A stretch of 64,000 nt of DNA from Cristatella mucedo (taxonomy: Eukaryota > Bryozoa > Phylactolaemata > Cristatellidae): positions 487,501 to 551,500 of the forward strand of contig WPIO01000024.1 of assembly GCA_009760855.2 (NCBI GenBank). Direction: 5' to 3'. Position numbers and translations under genes: made by a program. Below the pieces are notes generated by a model, which worked only from the letters and a program-made list of their open reading frames with translations, was not told the origin of the DNA and made no database searches. Of the stretch, positions 11,876 through 23,205 are shown one piece after another (within the stretch, counting starts at the first letter, position 1; every line of letters starts with the position of its first letter).

Positions 11876-14130
11876 TAATAATAATAATAATAATGCACTT
11901 GATAAAGTGCCCTCAGAGAACTTGATCTCTTTCTAGGCGCTTTACATTTGCTGCAAAGTGAAATGCAATTGAATGGTAAGTAAAATCATGCTTGAAAAAC
12001 AAACAAAATGAATATTATGGTTAGGGATGACACGCACAGGGTCAGCATGCAACTGTGGTTAGTGGTAGCATGCACAGTGCCAGCACGCATAAGCACATTA
12101 AGGACGAATCACAGGGACCCACTAAATGCTGTCCTAAATAGGTGTGTTTTAAGTTCCTTTTAAATGTGGTCAGGTCAGGGGATGTTCTGACGCAGGTCGG
12201 GATGGAGTTCCAGGCTTTGGGAGCATACGAACTAAATGCACGGTCTCCAAAGGATTTAAGGTTTGTACGAGGTATTTCTAGACTGTTGGATTCCGAAAAG
12301 CGGGTGGTACGATGCTTGGCCTGATGGGGTAGTATATCTGACAGATAGGCTGGAGCCATAGAATGAAGGGACCTAAAAGTGAGCGACAAAACCTTGAAGT
12401 CAATCCATTGCTTGACTGGTAGCCAGTGCAGGTCGGCGAGAAGTGGAGTAATGTGGCAACTACGACGCTCACGACCGACAAGCCTAGCTGCAGAGTTTTG
12501 CACCAGCTGCAATCGCCTGATCGCACATGCTGGTAGGCCAGTAAGCAGTGAGTTGCAGAAGTCGAGACGGGATGTCACGAATGCATGGACCAACTTGGAC
12601 GTGGTATCCTTATCTAAACAAGCCCGAATTTTAGCAATGTTATGAAGCTGAAAATAGGCAGATTTGACCGTGGAGCTGACATGGTCGTCTAACGAGAGGT
12701 CGCTTTGGAATATGACACCTAGATTTCGAGCTGATTCAACTGGAGATATGCTGGCAGAGCCAATTTTGAGAGTCGCCTTTCCAATCTCTGAATCACACTG
12801 GGTTTGCCCATAACTAGTAAGTTAGTTTTATCATCGTTTAGTCTTAGAAAATTTGCTGCCATCCATGTGCGGATGTCATCAATGCATGCAGCTAGTGAGT
12901 TGAGAGAATTTGAGGTGCTCGAAGGCTGGGAGGGATCAAAGCAAAGGTACAACTGAGTGTCATCCGCATAGAAGTGAAAGCCTAGATTGTGCTTGGCAAT
13001 CACACCAGCAAGAGGGATAGTATAAACCGTGAAAAGAACCGGACCTAGCACGGAGCCCTTAGGTACCCCATATTTCAGAGGTACTTCAGATGATCTTTGT
13101 CCATTCACGTCAATACTCTGGAGTCTCCCACTGAGATAGGACCTGAACCACTGCAGAGCAGTGCCAGTGATGCCCAGGCGAGATGAGAGGCGCTCTAGAA
13201 GAACTTTGTGATCGATGGTATCAAAAGCTGCCGAAAGATCAAGCAAAACAAGCAGAGACACTCTACCCATGTCTGCATTCCTAAGTAGGTCGTTGTATAC
13301 CCGAAGCAATGCTGACTCTGTGGAGTGATTAGCTCTAAAGCTAGACTGAAACTTACTAGCAAGGTGTGAGGTTTCGATATATGAGTTCAGCTGGTCTGCC
13401 ACGACCCGTTCAAGTGTCTTTGATAGGAATGGTAGAAGGGAGACTTGGCGGTAGTTGCTTAAGTTCCCTTGGTCTAGTGTAGCTTTCTTGAGAAGTGGCC
13501 TGACTACAGCTTTTTTGAAAGGTGTTGGGACATGACCTGAGGCTAATGACATAATAATGATCTTAGTTATGCATGGCAGCAGCAGATCAATGCAACGTAG
13601 GAGCAGGACAGTAGGAAAAGGGTCCAAAGGACTTGGTGTCTTCTTTGATTGAGATACGAACTTTAGGACTAGATCACTAGTGACCTGGTTAAATGCAGAC
13701 ATTGAGGTGCAGCCAGGAACCGAGGAACAGCATTCTAGTGTGGAGGCTGTCATCGCAGGGATGGATTCCCTGATCTTGTCTATCTTCTGCACAAAGAATC
13801 GAGAGAAGCGATCGTCTAGATTATCACAAGGATCATCAGTTAAGGAGCTAATCTGGGAACGGTTGAGGAGGTGGTTTATTGTCGACATCAGCATTTTTGG
13901 ATTTTGCATCTGTGATTCAACAATGTTTCAATAGAAGCTAGACTTGGCCTTTGGTAGGATCGATTGGTACGACCTACAGAAGTCTTCATATGCCTGTCGA
14001 TGGACAGTTAGTCCGGATCTTTTGTACGCTTGTGCTACGTAATGGCTAAGGCCGTTATGACTACCGGAGACTTTCTTTCCGCATCTCGACTTGTGCAGCT
14101 TCAGGCCACTGGGAAGACAGATTACCATTG
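11876..14130 (-). mobile_element. L2-A retrotransposon with reverse transcriptase, frameshifted
   Basis: This is the longest L2-A copy, minus orientation. From its 5' side it carries part of the linker after the endonuclease (HYVAQAYKRSGLTVH), then a reverse transcriptase frame (13909 down to 12719). RT motifs seen include [50 protein letters not shown], and the catalytic YADD in FHFYADDTQLYL. The frame breaks near 12760; the expected C-terminal part resumes in another frame (12593 to 12042: [28 protein letters not shown]). There is also a frameshift or stop near 13920. The 3' end has the family stem-loop near 11900-11945 and a TAA/ATT tail at 11876-11895. No endonuclease domain is present, so the copy is 5'-truncated and cannot be active. 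Confidence 0.9.
12719..13909 (-). pseudogene. L2-A reverse transcriptase ORF (truncated)
   Basis: An open frame of 396 codons covers most of the RT domain of the L2-A copy, with fingers, palm and catalytic YADD motif intact. It ends early through a frameshift near 12760, before the conserved C-terminal region shared by all the shorter L2-A fragments. It lacks the N-terminal endonuclease. It is a remnant, though young enough to keep a 1.2 kb open frame. Confidence 0.85.
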
Positions 14131-15236
14131 TTAGGCTAGCTCCAGATTTTCATGGCACCCGTCGATGAACAAATACACGCATATTCATTGCAGCTTTTGC
14201 AACCGAATGAGTTATTTGAAAATTAAAAACCAACTAAAGGCCGTCTAATGCCGTGGAGTGGGGATATCTGGAATGTCCCGAAAACTTCGGTTAGACTTCA
14301 GAATAAGATATCTGCCTATTAATCCAGTACAGCAGCTTACTTGTTCAAGAGTGAGGATGAGCTTAACTGAAGAACCCTACAATGGCTTCGTGGCTCCCTC
14401 CGCTAGATGCATGCTGCACACGCATGCTGCGCTGCAGTGACATGTGCTCAATAACTTGCTTGACTACGGTGACTTCGGTGCGTGCACGGCTAAGATTTTG
14501 CAAATATATTCGATTTTGGTGACACAGTTTGCTATGCGGACGATTTTTGGTAACTAATCCAAAAACAAAAAGACTAACGTCTTTCGAGAAGTTTTTGAAG
14601 CCCCTGGCAATGGCCATGGTATTAGTCAGGGCGAACAAGTCACGCTTCTTGCAAAAGTTTTTTTTTGCCCAACCTGGTTCAACTTGGATATACAATGTCA
14701 CTTGTTTGTCGCTTTTAAAATTAGATTCAAGGAGCGCCACAATTCAGTTCTTTGTATTTGAAGAGCGTTTTGTTGGTGGGCCTCGAAGTTAATGCTGCAG
14801 ACAAAGCTGCTGCTATCTACAGTGTAGTGTGCTGCTCAGTTGTAGTTACATGTGTGAATACTTCGGGTATCGCCGAAGCTAATGTCGCTTTAAATTAGCT
14901 GAGCTGACTATTGCTTTAGCTGGCTTTGACAGCACGGAGTTCCTAAGCTTCTTCGTCAGTCTCCTCTTGTTTTTCGTGTTCAAGACTTCCATTAAGTTTC
15001 GGCAGTGTGGCACTGAGTGGCTTCCTTTTTGATAGTTTTTCTCGATTTTATCTGCTATAGGTACATGTTTATTCTGCAAGCTATGCTCCCTTTCCCCAGT
15101 TTATTGCTACGCTCACTATTATTGCTACGCTCACTGGTTCACAGTGGCGAGTGAAAACAGCAAGTTTGTATGTGGAAATCGGCCTTCACACGTGAAATAT
15201 TACTCAAAAGTTCAACTTTGCTTTGAAAGGCCTAGT
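14131..15236. other. Unassigned spacer between retrotransposons
   Basis: No gene supported. Minus-strand ORFs at 14363-14740 (125 codons) and 14879-15079 (66 codons, lysine-rich) have no splice support or recognised domain. A short direct duplication (attgctacgctcact) occurs near 15103-15136. Confidence 0.4.
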
Positions 15237-15374
15237 GTCCGCTGACCAAGTGTGCCGGCATTCCCTGCGGGCTGGCTGAGCAAGCGGGCCGTGCCGATCG
15301 AGGACGCGATCACTTCCCTCCGCAGAGAATACCTCGACGAGTTTCCGGACCCGTTTCCGGCTGGCCACCGACTT
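15237..15374 (+). other. GC-rich coding-like island, origin unclear
   Basis: A 135-base GC-rich patch sits in AT-rich surroundings next to the truncated 3' end of an L2-B copy. The plus strand reads LSKRAVPIEDAITSL then RREYLDEFPDPFPAGH and stops (tag at about 15380). This faintly recalls the EEF-D-F region ahead of Ty3/gypsy reverse transcriptases. The minus strand is also open (VASRKRVRKLVEVFSAEG). It may be a terminal exon, a retroelement scrap or captured host sequence. No splice site decides the matter. Confidence 0.25.
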
Positions 15375-15379
15375 GACGC

Positions 15380-17125
15380 TTAGTGAACTATTAACTGACT
15401 AAAATAACTTGAAAATTGTAGGGGTTGATTGTGGTGCACATAACTTAAGTAGTCGGCAGTAGGAGAGTAGTTGTCGTTGCGTAAGAATTGTGGAAGCGAG
15501 TTCCACAGTCTAGGACCTGCAGAGCTAAAGCTTCTGTCGCCAACTGTCTTTAAGCAGAGGAATGGGACAGCTAATTTATTGTCCATACAGGACCTGAGGG
15601 CGAGAACAGGCTGAAACTGATGCAGCAGTTCAGCTAGGTACGAAGGAGCTAAGCCGTGGTGGGCCTTGTGGGTCAGCGTAAGAACTTTGCTCTCTATCCT
15701 TTGCTCAACCGGCAACCATCCTAGCTCTTTCAGCAGAGGTGACACGTGCTCAAACCGCTGGGACTTGAAGACCAGCCTTGCAGCCATATTCATAGTCAGC
15801 TGTAGTGGCATAATAGCTTTCTTTGGCAGCCCAGCCAAAAGGGAATTGTAATAATCAAGCCGAGACAGAATTAAAGAGCTAGTTAAATTTTTTACAAGCC
15901 ACTGTGGGAGACAGCTTCTAATCTTGGATAGGGATCGGACGTGATGGCTAGCTGTAGAGGCAGTCTTCTGAATGAAGCTTTTGAAATTGAGGCAGCTGTC
16001 GAACACGACACCTAAATTACGAGCACGTGGTGAAGGTCGCACAACAGCATCACCTATTAGAACAGCAAAGCCTTTTAATCCAGCTACACGCTTAGCGTGT
16101 CCTATGAGCAGCAGTTCGGTTTTATCGTCATTTAATTTCAGGAAGTTTTCCGACATCCAGGATCGAATATCGGCAAGGCAAGCATTCAGTTTCTCAGTTG
16201 CTGCAGCAGATTCCGACGGTTTAAATGACAAATACAACTGAGTATCATCAGCATAGAAGTGATATCCTATTACATGGGCCTTAATCACTTTTCCCAGAGG
16301 TTGTGTATAAATGCAGAACAGCAAGGGACCGAGTACAGACCCTTGAGGGACTCCACAAGTGACCCTTCTCATGTCTGAGACCTGACTCCCACACGACACG
16401 GATTGAACACGATCAGACAAGTATAATTTAAACCACGCTAGTGCTTCGTCTGCCAGACCGATCGTTGTTCTCAATCGTTCAAGCAGAACTTCGTGATCAA
16501 TGGTGTCGAAGGCAGCAGACAGATCTAGCAGAGCTAGGGCAGTGACATTCCCGTCGTCGTTGCCACGTAGAATGTCATTGTTAACACGGAGGAGAGCAGT
16601 TTCAGTAGAGTGCTGCCTCTTGAACCCTGATTGAAATGTGTCTAACATTCCATTATTTTCAATATGTTCAACTAGCTGCTTAGCAACAATTTTTTCAAGA
16701 ATCTTTGATAAGAACGGAAGAAGGGAAACTGGACGATAGTTTGCTAGGACCTCTGTGTCTAATCCAGGCTTTTTAAGAATAAGTCTAACGATTGCCGATT
16801 TGAAGGACTTGGGGACGATCCCTTTTCCCAAAGAAGCATTAAAAATCTTGGTTATGGCAGGGCTAAGTTGGTCTGCAAGTGAAGACCACAGAGATGAAGG
16901 TATAGGTTCTTCAGGAGACGAGCTCTTTTTGCTAGACCTTATTAAGGCAGCCACATCACAGGCCGAAACATCAGAGAACCTTTTAAGAAAGGTCATAGGT
17001 TGAGGAACTGCGATTGCTTTGGTCGAAGGGGGCTTAATGGAGGCACGAATGTGCACAATTTTTTCAGTAAAGGAGGCTGAAAACTTTTCTGCTGAGCCCT
17101 TAATATCTGGGGAGTCATACCTCAC
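15380..17125 (-). pseudogene. L2-B reverse transcriptase ORF, 581 codons
   Basis: A continuous frame with the complete RT core of a non-LTR element: [51 protein letters not shown], catalytic YADD within HFYADDTQLYLSF, and LKLNDDKTELLLIG. The thumb and C-terminal region (LSRLDYYNSLLAGLPKKAI, NSLPQFLRNDN) follow. The last 25 or so residues (after PTADY) come from unrelated flanking DNA, ending QLIVH. The N-terminal endonuclease is absent from this frame. RT activity cannot be excluded from sequence, but the element lacks its 5' and 3' ends and cannot copy itself. Confidence 0.9.
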
Positions 17126-17640
17126 AGCATTGGCCAGTAAATGGTTTACTGTCTTATAAATCTGTTTAGTGTCCGACTGGCAGGAATTCAGCTTTCTAAT
17201 GAAAAAAGAAGCCCTGGTTTTTTAAGCTTTCGGGTGTAAACTCGAAGGAAGTCTTAAAATTGACCAGGTCTGCCTCAGACCCCGATTTCTTGAAACGACG
17301 TTCCAGCCTGAGCTTAACACGGCACATCTTAAGGAGTTTTTTTGTAAATTGAAAGGAATCTCGACGACTTTGAACACGGATAGAGCGAACGGGAGCATGC
17401 TTGTCAAGAGCACTCCTGAGTGTCATGTTTATCGCATCAGTGAGGGTATCGAGGCTGCCGGTCGAGTCTGAATGCAGATCAAAAAGACCTGCATCACAAA
17501 CAGATTTCAAAAACTTGTCCATGTCAATGCTTTGTAAGTTACGTCGTTTGGCAAATTCGACATTGCCCTGTACATACGAGGGAGCAGGAACAGTAAACGA
17601 GACCGTGCAATGATCTTATGGTTTTTTGCATAGGTATCTT
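15455..17640 (-). mobile_element. L2-B retrotransposon, RT intact but 3'-truncated
   Basis: The best-preserved L2-B copy, minus orientation. The 5' side carries the endonuclease-RT linker (MDKFLKSVCDAGLFDLHS, 17522 down to about 17200), with a frame break near 17200. It is followed by a long RT frame. The 3' side stops matching the family at about 15455, in the middle of the conserved C-terminal segment (PTADY). The normal family 3' end with its ACATT tail is missing. L2 copies are normally truncated at the 5' end, so loss of the 3' end implies later deletion or rearrangement. The copy lies head to head with the L2-B fragment at 17940-18690. Confidence 0.88.
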
Positions 17641-17734
17641 GAAAAGTCTTTCATTTCAAAACGAGTTGCATGTGTTTTTGCTCGTACGCTCTAGTAATAG
17701 TAATTAGTCGTTTGTATTGAGCCCTAAGAGAACT

Positions 17735-17905
17735 TCATCTCTATTCAGGTGCCTTGCAACTCACTGAAAGAGAAGCAATAAGCGAGGGTCAATGGCAAGC
17801 ACGGCACCGTTCTTAGACAAGCATGCAAAAGTAACAAAGCTTCATATTTAGACAAGCATGCAAAAGTAACAAAGCTTCATATTTAGACAAGCATGCTAAA
17901 GCATA
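17735..17905 (-). mobile_element. L2-related 3' tail with a 35-base tandem duplication
   Basis: Minus orientation. The tail segment (gagccctaagagaacttcat and following) resembles the tails at 25610, 32880 and 58510, a third family variant ('L2-C'). Downstream, a 35-base unit containing gacaagcatgcaaaagtaac is repeated about 2.5 times at 17815-17905. Confidence 0.6.
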
Positions 17906-17939
17906 CAAGAAAACACCTATTTACGCCTTCCCCTGGCTA

Positions 17940-18690
17940 CAGCTAGCCATCACATCCGATCCCTATCCAAGATTAGAAGCTGTCTCCCACAGTGGCTTGT
18001 AAAAAATTTAACTAGCTCTTTAGTTCTGTCTCGGCTTGATTATTGTAATTCCCTTTTGGCTGGGCTACCAAAGAAAGCTATTATGCCACTACAGCTGACT
18101 ATGAATATGGCTGCAAGGCTGGTCTTCAAGTCCCAGCGGTTTGAGCACGTGTCACCTCTGCTGAAAGAGCTAGGATGGTTGCCGGTTGAGCAAAAGATAC
18201 AGAGCAAAGTTCTTACGCTGACCCACAAGGCCGGCCACGGCTTAGCTCCTTCGTACCTAGCTGAACTGCTGCATCAGTATCAGCCTGTTCGCGCCCTCAG
18301 GTCCTGTATGGACAATAAATTAGCTGTCTCATTCCTCTGCTTAAAGACAGTTGGCGACAGAAGCTTTAGCTCTGCAGGTCCTAGACTGTGGAACTCGCTT
18401 CCACAATTCTTACGCAACGACAACTACTCTCCAACTGCCGACTATGGCACATCTTTTTCAGCGGTCCTGAACTGCTACTTCTATGCTACTCACTACCTCA
18501 ATTGCTCTCCTGACTCAGCTATGCTTCCCACTTTCTCTTTGTTGCGTGAGACGAAGTCTGTTGGCTACCGAATGCGTACCGAAAGCCGCTTAGGCTGTGA
18601 GTGGGCTATACAAAACTCTCCTGCGTAACACCCACATGGTCTTTATGACTTTGTGGAGTTACAGACGGAGATACATTACATAACGCCAGC
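17940..18690 (+). mobile_element. L2-B retrotransposon, 3' fragment
   Basis: Plus orientation. It encodes the L2-B C-terminal region (AGLPKKAIMPLQLTMNMAAR, SCMDNKLAVSFLCL, NSLPQFLRNDN) and the intact family end (ESRLGCEWAIQNSPA, then stop). The 3' untranslated part and an ACATT-type tail at about 18672-18685 follow. The first 500 bases duplicate, in inverted orientation, the 3' part of the copy at 15455-17640. Confidence 0.88.
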
Positions 18691-18814
18691 GCTCGGCCGC
18701 TGTGAGAGATATGCACACATTGAAGCTAAAGGACTCCATTTTAGAGGAGCGCCGCCAATTTTTCCGGTCAACCAAAGGTGCAGTTGCACCCAAGGATAAT
18801 TGAGAGCAGAGTCT

Positions 18815-18819
18815 CGAGA

Positions 18820-18880
<61 letters not shown>
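18815..18880. repeat. (GA)n microsatellite
   Basis: An almost pure GA dinucleotide tract of about 65 bases, with a few single-base interruptions. It generates long spurious Arg-Glu and Ser-Leu reading frames on both strands. Confidence 0.97.
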
Positions 18881-19276
18881 CAGAGAGACTTGGAAGAAGC
18901 AGCGTCTGCCCAGAGAGAGGAGAGAGTGAGGCGCACATCATGCCGAAAACCCGCAGAGTCTCGTGCATCGCGCAAAATGCAAGTTTGAACGAATCGTTGA
19001 GACAGCGGCTGTAAGAGCGCTTGCACTAACGGACAAACTGGAGGGCTTCTGGCGTAGACGCCGACCTGCATCTTGTAATTTGGGTTACTTTTAGTAATAC
19101 TTGTGAGTGCGTGCAATTATGACTATTGAGCTCAAGCGATCGAGTGACTTGCACGAAAACTCGCGTAAGTGCGGGGCGGTACGGAAATAAGCACGCGAAC
19201 CACGTTAAGTAAGAGAAATGCGCGGCGAGGAGAAATGTGCGCCGCCCTCTGACCAATGCACAAACTGCTTACTTAC

Positions 19277-19597
19277 TGAGTGCTACAATAGTCTGTGTGC
19301 GCGAATTTCCAAAGAGTAGGAATATGGAAGACAAGACCCCTGCAGCCTTCGCTGGTGAAAGTGCCATGACAGCGCCAACGTCGTCTGCCCACGACGTCGT
19401 CAGCGTACCGCCCGCACAAAAGGGTGTCACCGGAAGTTGAACGTTATTGGTAGCTAGAGGCGTGCTGAAATGGGAGGCTGTTTCAAAATTCTGTGCTTGG
19501 TCAGGCGCCTCGGAGACACTTAACTCTGGGCGTTCCTTTGCGGCGGGCCAGGTAGGCAATGCGGCGACGGCGTATTCTAACCAGTCACAGTCTTAGC
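19277..19597 (-). CDS. Exon-like ORF, unrecognised protein
   Basis: The minus-strand frame runs from about 19597 (just after a TAA) to a strong donor-type sequence (gtaagt at 19276-19271). It reads DCDWLEYAVAALPTWPAAKE, later FSTPLATNNVQLPVTPFCAG and MALSPAKAAGVL, ending QTIVAL plus one base. Two Pro-directed Ser/Thr sites (STP, VTP) suggest a regulated cytoplasmic or nuclear protein, but no domain is recognised. The one-base end fits the two-base start of the ORF at 10532-11070, giving a Ser codon across the join. No convincing acceptor is visible at the 5' side, so this may be a first exon with an unseen start or a chance frame. Confidence 0.38.
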
Positions 19598-19849
19598 TAA
19601 CTTGTGCCATTTAGATAATAATTTCCTTTTACCGTCTAGCTTGAGGTGAACTCCCCGGGCTGAGGTGGAGAATCCGCCGATGAATACTCGGTTAGCTCTA
19701 ATTTAGTTCGCTTTAGCGCAGTTAAACTTAAAGCTCAGCTCGTTATTCGGTGATAGAATGGTATTAAATATCTATTAAAAGCCGTTGCTGCACGAAGTGC
19801 TGCTCCTCGCTGGGTTGTCGTCGCACTGACTATGCAGTGCGTGCGTGCG

Positions 19850-20430
19850 TTGCATGCGTACGTATGTGCTTACCCGTGCGCGTGGGTATGTCTCGCGTTT
19901 TCTCGCTGCGATGCACTCCAGTAAGGCACGCAGTTCTTTCCTTCTAGACGTAGCTCGTGTAGGTTTGTAGGGTGCTGCCGGCACGTCGTCCCTTAGGCGC
20001 CGCAGGCAGCACCCGACCCTGCCGCCGGCGTCGCCACGAATCCTGCCGCACTCGCGGCCCGAGGATTTTTATCAACGCCGCGTTGCCGCGATTGAAGCGC
20101 GCAACTGCAGTCACCTAGAGCGCGCGACTGAGCAACCAACTCCCAGCCGAAGAGTTGTCACGAGGGTGGAGGGAAAGACTCGGCGTTGTCTCTAAGTACC
20201 CGCCAGCCCTGCTAACTTGCTACTCGCTCGTCGTTCTGCTGTACCGAGGGTGGCCAGCGCAGCCTTTCCCCGTTGTCCAGATTCTGGCTATTCATGTTAG
20301 TCCTGCTCTATTTAGTACCAATACCTCCGAATCTCAGTCTGTGGTCACGGTGTTGACACATTAGTGGCCTGTCGTTTAACATAATTTCGGTGGTTTTCCT
20401 GTACGAGCCTGGCTACGTGTGACGTTTTGG
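19850..20430. promoter_or_regulatory. CpG-rich segment, possible promoter region
   Basis: A GC-rich, CpG-rich block (for example cgccgcaggcagcacccgac and following around 19995-20130) stands out from AT-rich neighbours. It lies between the minus-strand exon-like ORF at 19277-19597 and the plus-strand TROAP-like gene that starts translation at 26124. That position would suit a shared divergent promoter. I see no TATA box or defined start site. This is inference from composition and position only. Confidence 0.3.
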
Positions 20431-20768
20431 GCAAATTCTGTTTCAGTGAGCTCATTTTTGTGTCCTTGCGTTGGTGTGCCTGATGCCGACACTTGGACGA
20501 GTTTATCTCCATCGTTGCTTAGTTTGCTTAATCTTAATTTCTTTAGTGGGATTTGCTTAACTTTTTTGAAGCTGCATAGTCTGCTCTGAATGAATTGCTG
20601 CTGCTGGTGAGATATGCTCCTGATGATAAGCTTTCACTTGCGCTCCATCTCAAATTTTTTAACATGCTTTTACCTTTCGATGCACTGGCTTATCTAACAT
20701 CGATCGTGTCTGGAAATTTTATGCATAACTTGGGTTTCGCTTCATTTGCACTGGTCACACACGCACGT

Positions 20769-20852
<84 letters not shown>

Positions 20853-22020
20853 TAACACCCTCACATTTAATTTGGTTGCTCAACATGCTTAAGCTACTGC
20901 TGCCTTTTGGATATTGTAAGAGCTTTTCGCCTTATAATGTAATCTTGATCTGCACAGTTTTATTTTTTTATAGGAAAACTAATTCAGTAAGATGGCTACA
21001 AAGAGCAGAATACCTATCAGGTTTGTCTTTTTTGACACTTGCAGTGAAAAGTCATCTTGCAATCGGCATGCGATGGCTTGCATATTTCACTGTCTCATGG
21101 CATCCTGAATTGGAAGGTTTGTGCAAATAAAGTGTAAATAAGGCTTTGTTTTACTTAAGTCCTCTAACCATTTCACATAGGTACTAGTCGTAAATGATTA
21201 ATTGCCTCGTATGCATTGATGGAACTTTCATTTCTTAACATACCACCTTCACACAGTATATTGTAAAGCTTCGTTATACTCGGGAGCTCATTTCCATGCC
21301 TCTGATGTTGCAATAGTTTTTAAGTCTCGAAGGAATCACCTCAGGAAACCCTAGGCAGTTGGATAAACTAAGGCCTGCTTCATCACAAGTATGAACAATG
21401 AATAATGACAACACCGCCAACATTGGCTGAAGCGTGTATGATCAAACGTCCTAAAGCTTTATTTTCTGCAATCGTGGACATGCATAGCAAAACTTATCCG
21501 ACCGAAATCAGAAAAATCTCGAATTATGTCAAACAAGCAAAGCTGAACTTGCATTTCAACTTTCACTTTGATACATGAAGTAATTGCAGAGTTATAGAAT
21601 GTACAAGGCATCAAGCTACACTGAAAATGAAGCTAGCTAAAAGTCATAAGCATGCACCTTAACAAGCTTCATACATGTACCTCGAACTGCCAAGGTTAAA
21701 CAAGTTTGGATACAAATGCATATGATGCATAGATCGGTAACTCTTAATTTGTAGGTATACGGCTTCTGGTTTACACCTGATTAGACATAATTTGCATAAG
21801 TTTTCTGTTATCTGGAAGTTGTCAGAACTTTCGATCTCATTTCCAACATGTTTGTCTTTTGAAAGGTACCCCACACGAATATTCGATTGCCGGACCAACT
21901 TTAAAAAGTATTTTCTTGGCATTCCTCCCTAAAAATAAAAGCTAAAAATGGCCCGGTTCCTTGAAACATTTGCTGGGTCCTTGTGAGTTGTCAATATGTG
22001 CATGCTTTATGCTTGTGAAC
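20431..22020. other. No gene seen apart from a CA repeat
   Basis: AT-rich sequence with no recognisable exon or element 3' end except the (CA)n tract at 20767-20849. Could be upstream intron or intergenic DNA of the TROAP-like gene. Confidence 0.45.
20767..20849. repeat. (CA)n microsatellite
   Basis: About 40 uninterrupted CA dinucleotides, bordered by CACGCACGTG on the left and ATACTAACACCC on the right. Confidence 0.98.
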
Positions 22021-22044
22021 TAAAACTAAACTAAAGTAAGTTGT

Positions 22045-22275
22045 AACTGTGCTTGCGCGTGCTGACTGACACTGTTGCATGCTGCCACTAATCACACTTG
22101 CATGCTGACCGTGTGCATGTCACCCCCTAACCATGCTACTCTTGTTGTTTATCGAGCATGCTATCACTAACCATTCGATCAGTGTGTTTCCTTTGCAGCA
22201 AATGTAAAGCGCCTAGAAAGCGATTGAGTTCTCTGAGGGCGCTTTATCAAGTGCATTACTATTATTATTATTGTT
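22045..22275 (+). mobile_element. L2-A 3' tail
   Basis: Plus orientation. It matches the 3' untranslated region of other L2-A copies (gcatgctgccactaatcaca and following), the terminal stem-loop near 22200-22250 and an (ATT)n tail at 22257-22272. A second, more decayed tail of similar type follows at about 22280-22410. Confidence 0.8.
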
Positions 22276-22530
22276 AACTAATGCATGCTGATGCTGCACA
22301 TGTAAGCATATCGACATGTTTCATTAACAGCATATTTAAAATGCACAGAGAAGGATTTAGTTTTCTGAGGATGCTATTCAACTACATTATTCTTGTTATT
22401 ATTATTACTATTGGACATGTTCATTGGACAATTTCAAAACATGGAACACTCTGGTCGAGGAGTGAGACTGACAGACGGATTCACGGATGGGGAAATCTGT
22501 GTGCATGTGTATGTATATTCTTGAATATAT

Positions 22531-22531
22531 A

Positions 22532-22622
<91 letters not shown>
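22531..22622. repeat. (GT)n microsatellite
   Basis: About 45 uninterrupted GT dinucleotides, followed by TATAAC. Confidence 0.98.
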
Positions 22623-22625
<3 letters not shown>

Positions 22626-22978
22626 ACTTATATTTTAACAATTTATTGAACTGTAGCCGGAAGAGCCTTGCCCTGCCGAGGCCCCAGGGCTACCCGGGCC
22701 TCCCAGTTCAGGGACAGTGACTACACGGCTTCCGACCCAGAAATGGCATCTGTATGTGTAGATATCTATGGATAAGTATAGATATGTAGATAGACCAAGA
22801 GAGAAAGAGAAAGAGAGAGAGAGAAAGAGATCTGGCACTTGGTTGGATCATCTGATGCTGGTCTTTGCCACAGACAGGATGTTGCGCTCAGCTTACATTT
22901 AGCAGAGCTCATTTAGCTCAATTGTGTACCTAAACCGAGCTATGTTAAAACAACTAATAATGTTTTGTCTTGTTCTAG

Positions 22979-23041
22979 GGTCACACAACAAAGTTCCAGA
23001 ACCTTGACAGCTCATACATCAACAGGCTCCGTCATACCTGG
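22979..23041 (+). CDS. Possible small exon upstream of the TROAP-like gene
   Basis: A very good acceptor (tgttttgtcttgttctag) and a very good donor (gtaagact) bracket 63 bases. They are open in one frame: GHTTKFQNLDSSYINRLRHT then W. It could be a 5' untranslated exon of the TROAP-like gene, an upstream coding exon, or chance. A SINE starts immediately downstream. Confidence 0.3.
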
Positions 23042-23049
23042 GTAAGACT

Positions 23050-23205
23050 AAGGCTCCATTTTACGAAGTCGATCGTGTGTGTTTCATGATCCAGGTCATG
23101 AGTTTTAGTCCGGCTGTGGCCAATCCTTTATTGCCAAGTGCAAGCAGTGGTGATACCGGCTAAGGTTCTCTTGTTGTTATATAAATGAAGCTTTTAAATC
23201 AGCAA
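23050..23205 (+). mobile_element. tRNA-derived SINE copy
   Basis: Plus orientation, decayed. A tRNA-like head with a degenerate B box (aggtcatgagttttagtccg) is followed by the body (caatcctttattgccaagtg) and the family 3' end (gaagcttttaaatcagc). It matches the better-preserved copy at 59774-59935. Confidence 0.6.

Noticed and set aside
14363-14740. 125-codon minus-strand ORF
   Set aside because: No splice sites, no recognised domain, no continuity with the adjacent L2-A copy, and Phe/Lys-rich composition typical of AT-rich non-coding DNA.
15380-17125. Active autonomous retrotransposon
   Set aside because: The RT frame is long and intact, but there is no endonuclease in frame and the 3' end needed for self-recognition is missing.
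18800-18988. Long Arg-Glu and Ser-Leu ORFs on both strands over (GA)n tracts
   Set aside because: Pure dinucleotide repeats have no stop codons in any frame; the ORFs are artefacts. The same holds at 52058, 60341 and 62283 and for the CA/GT tracts.
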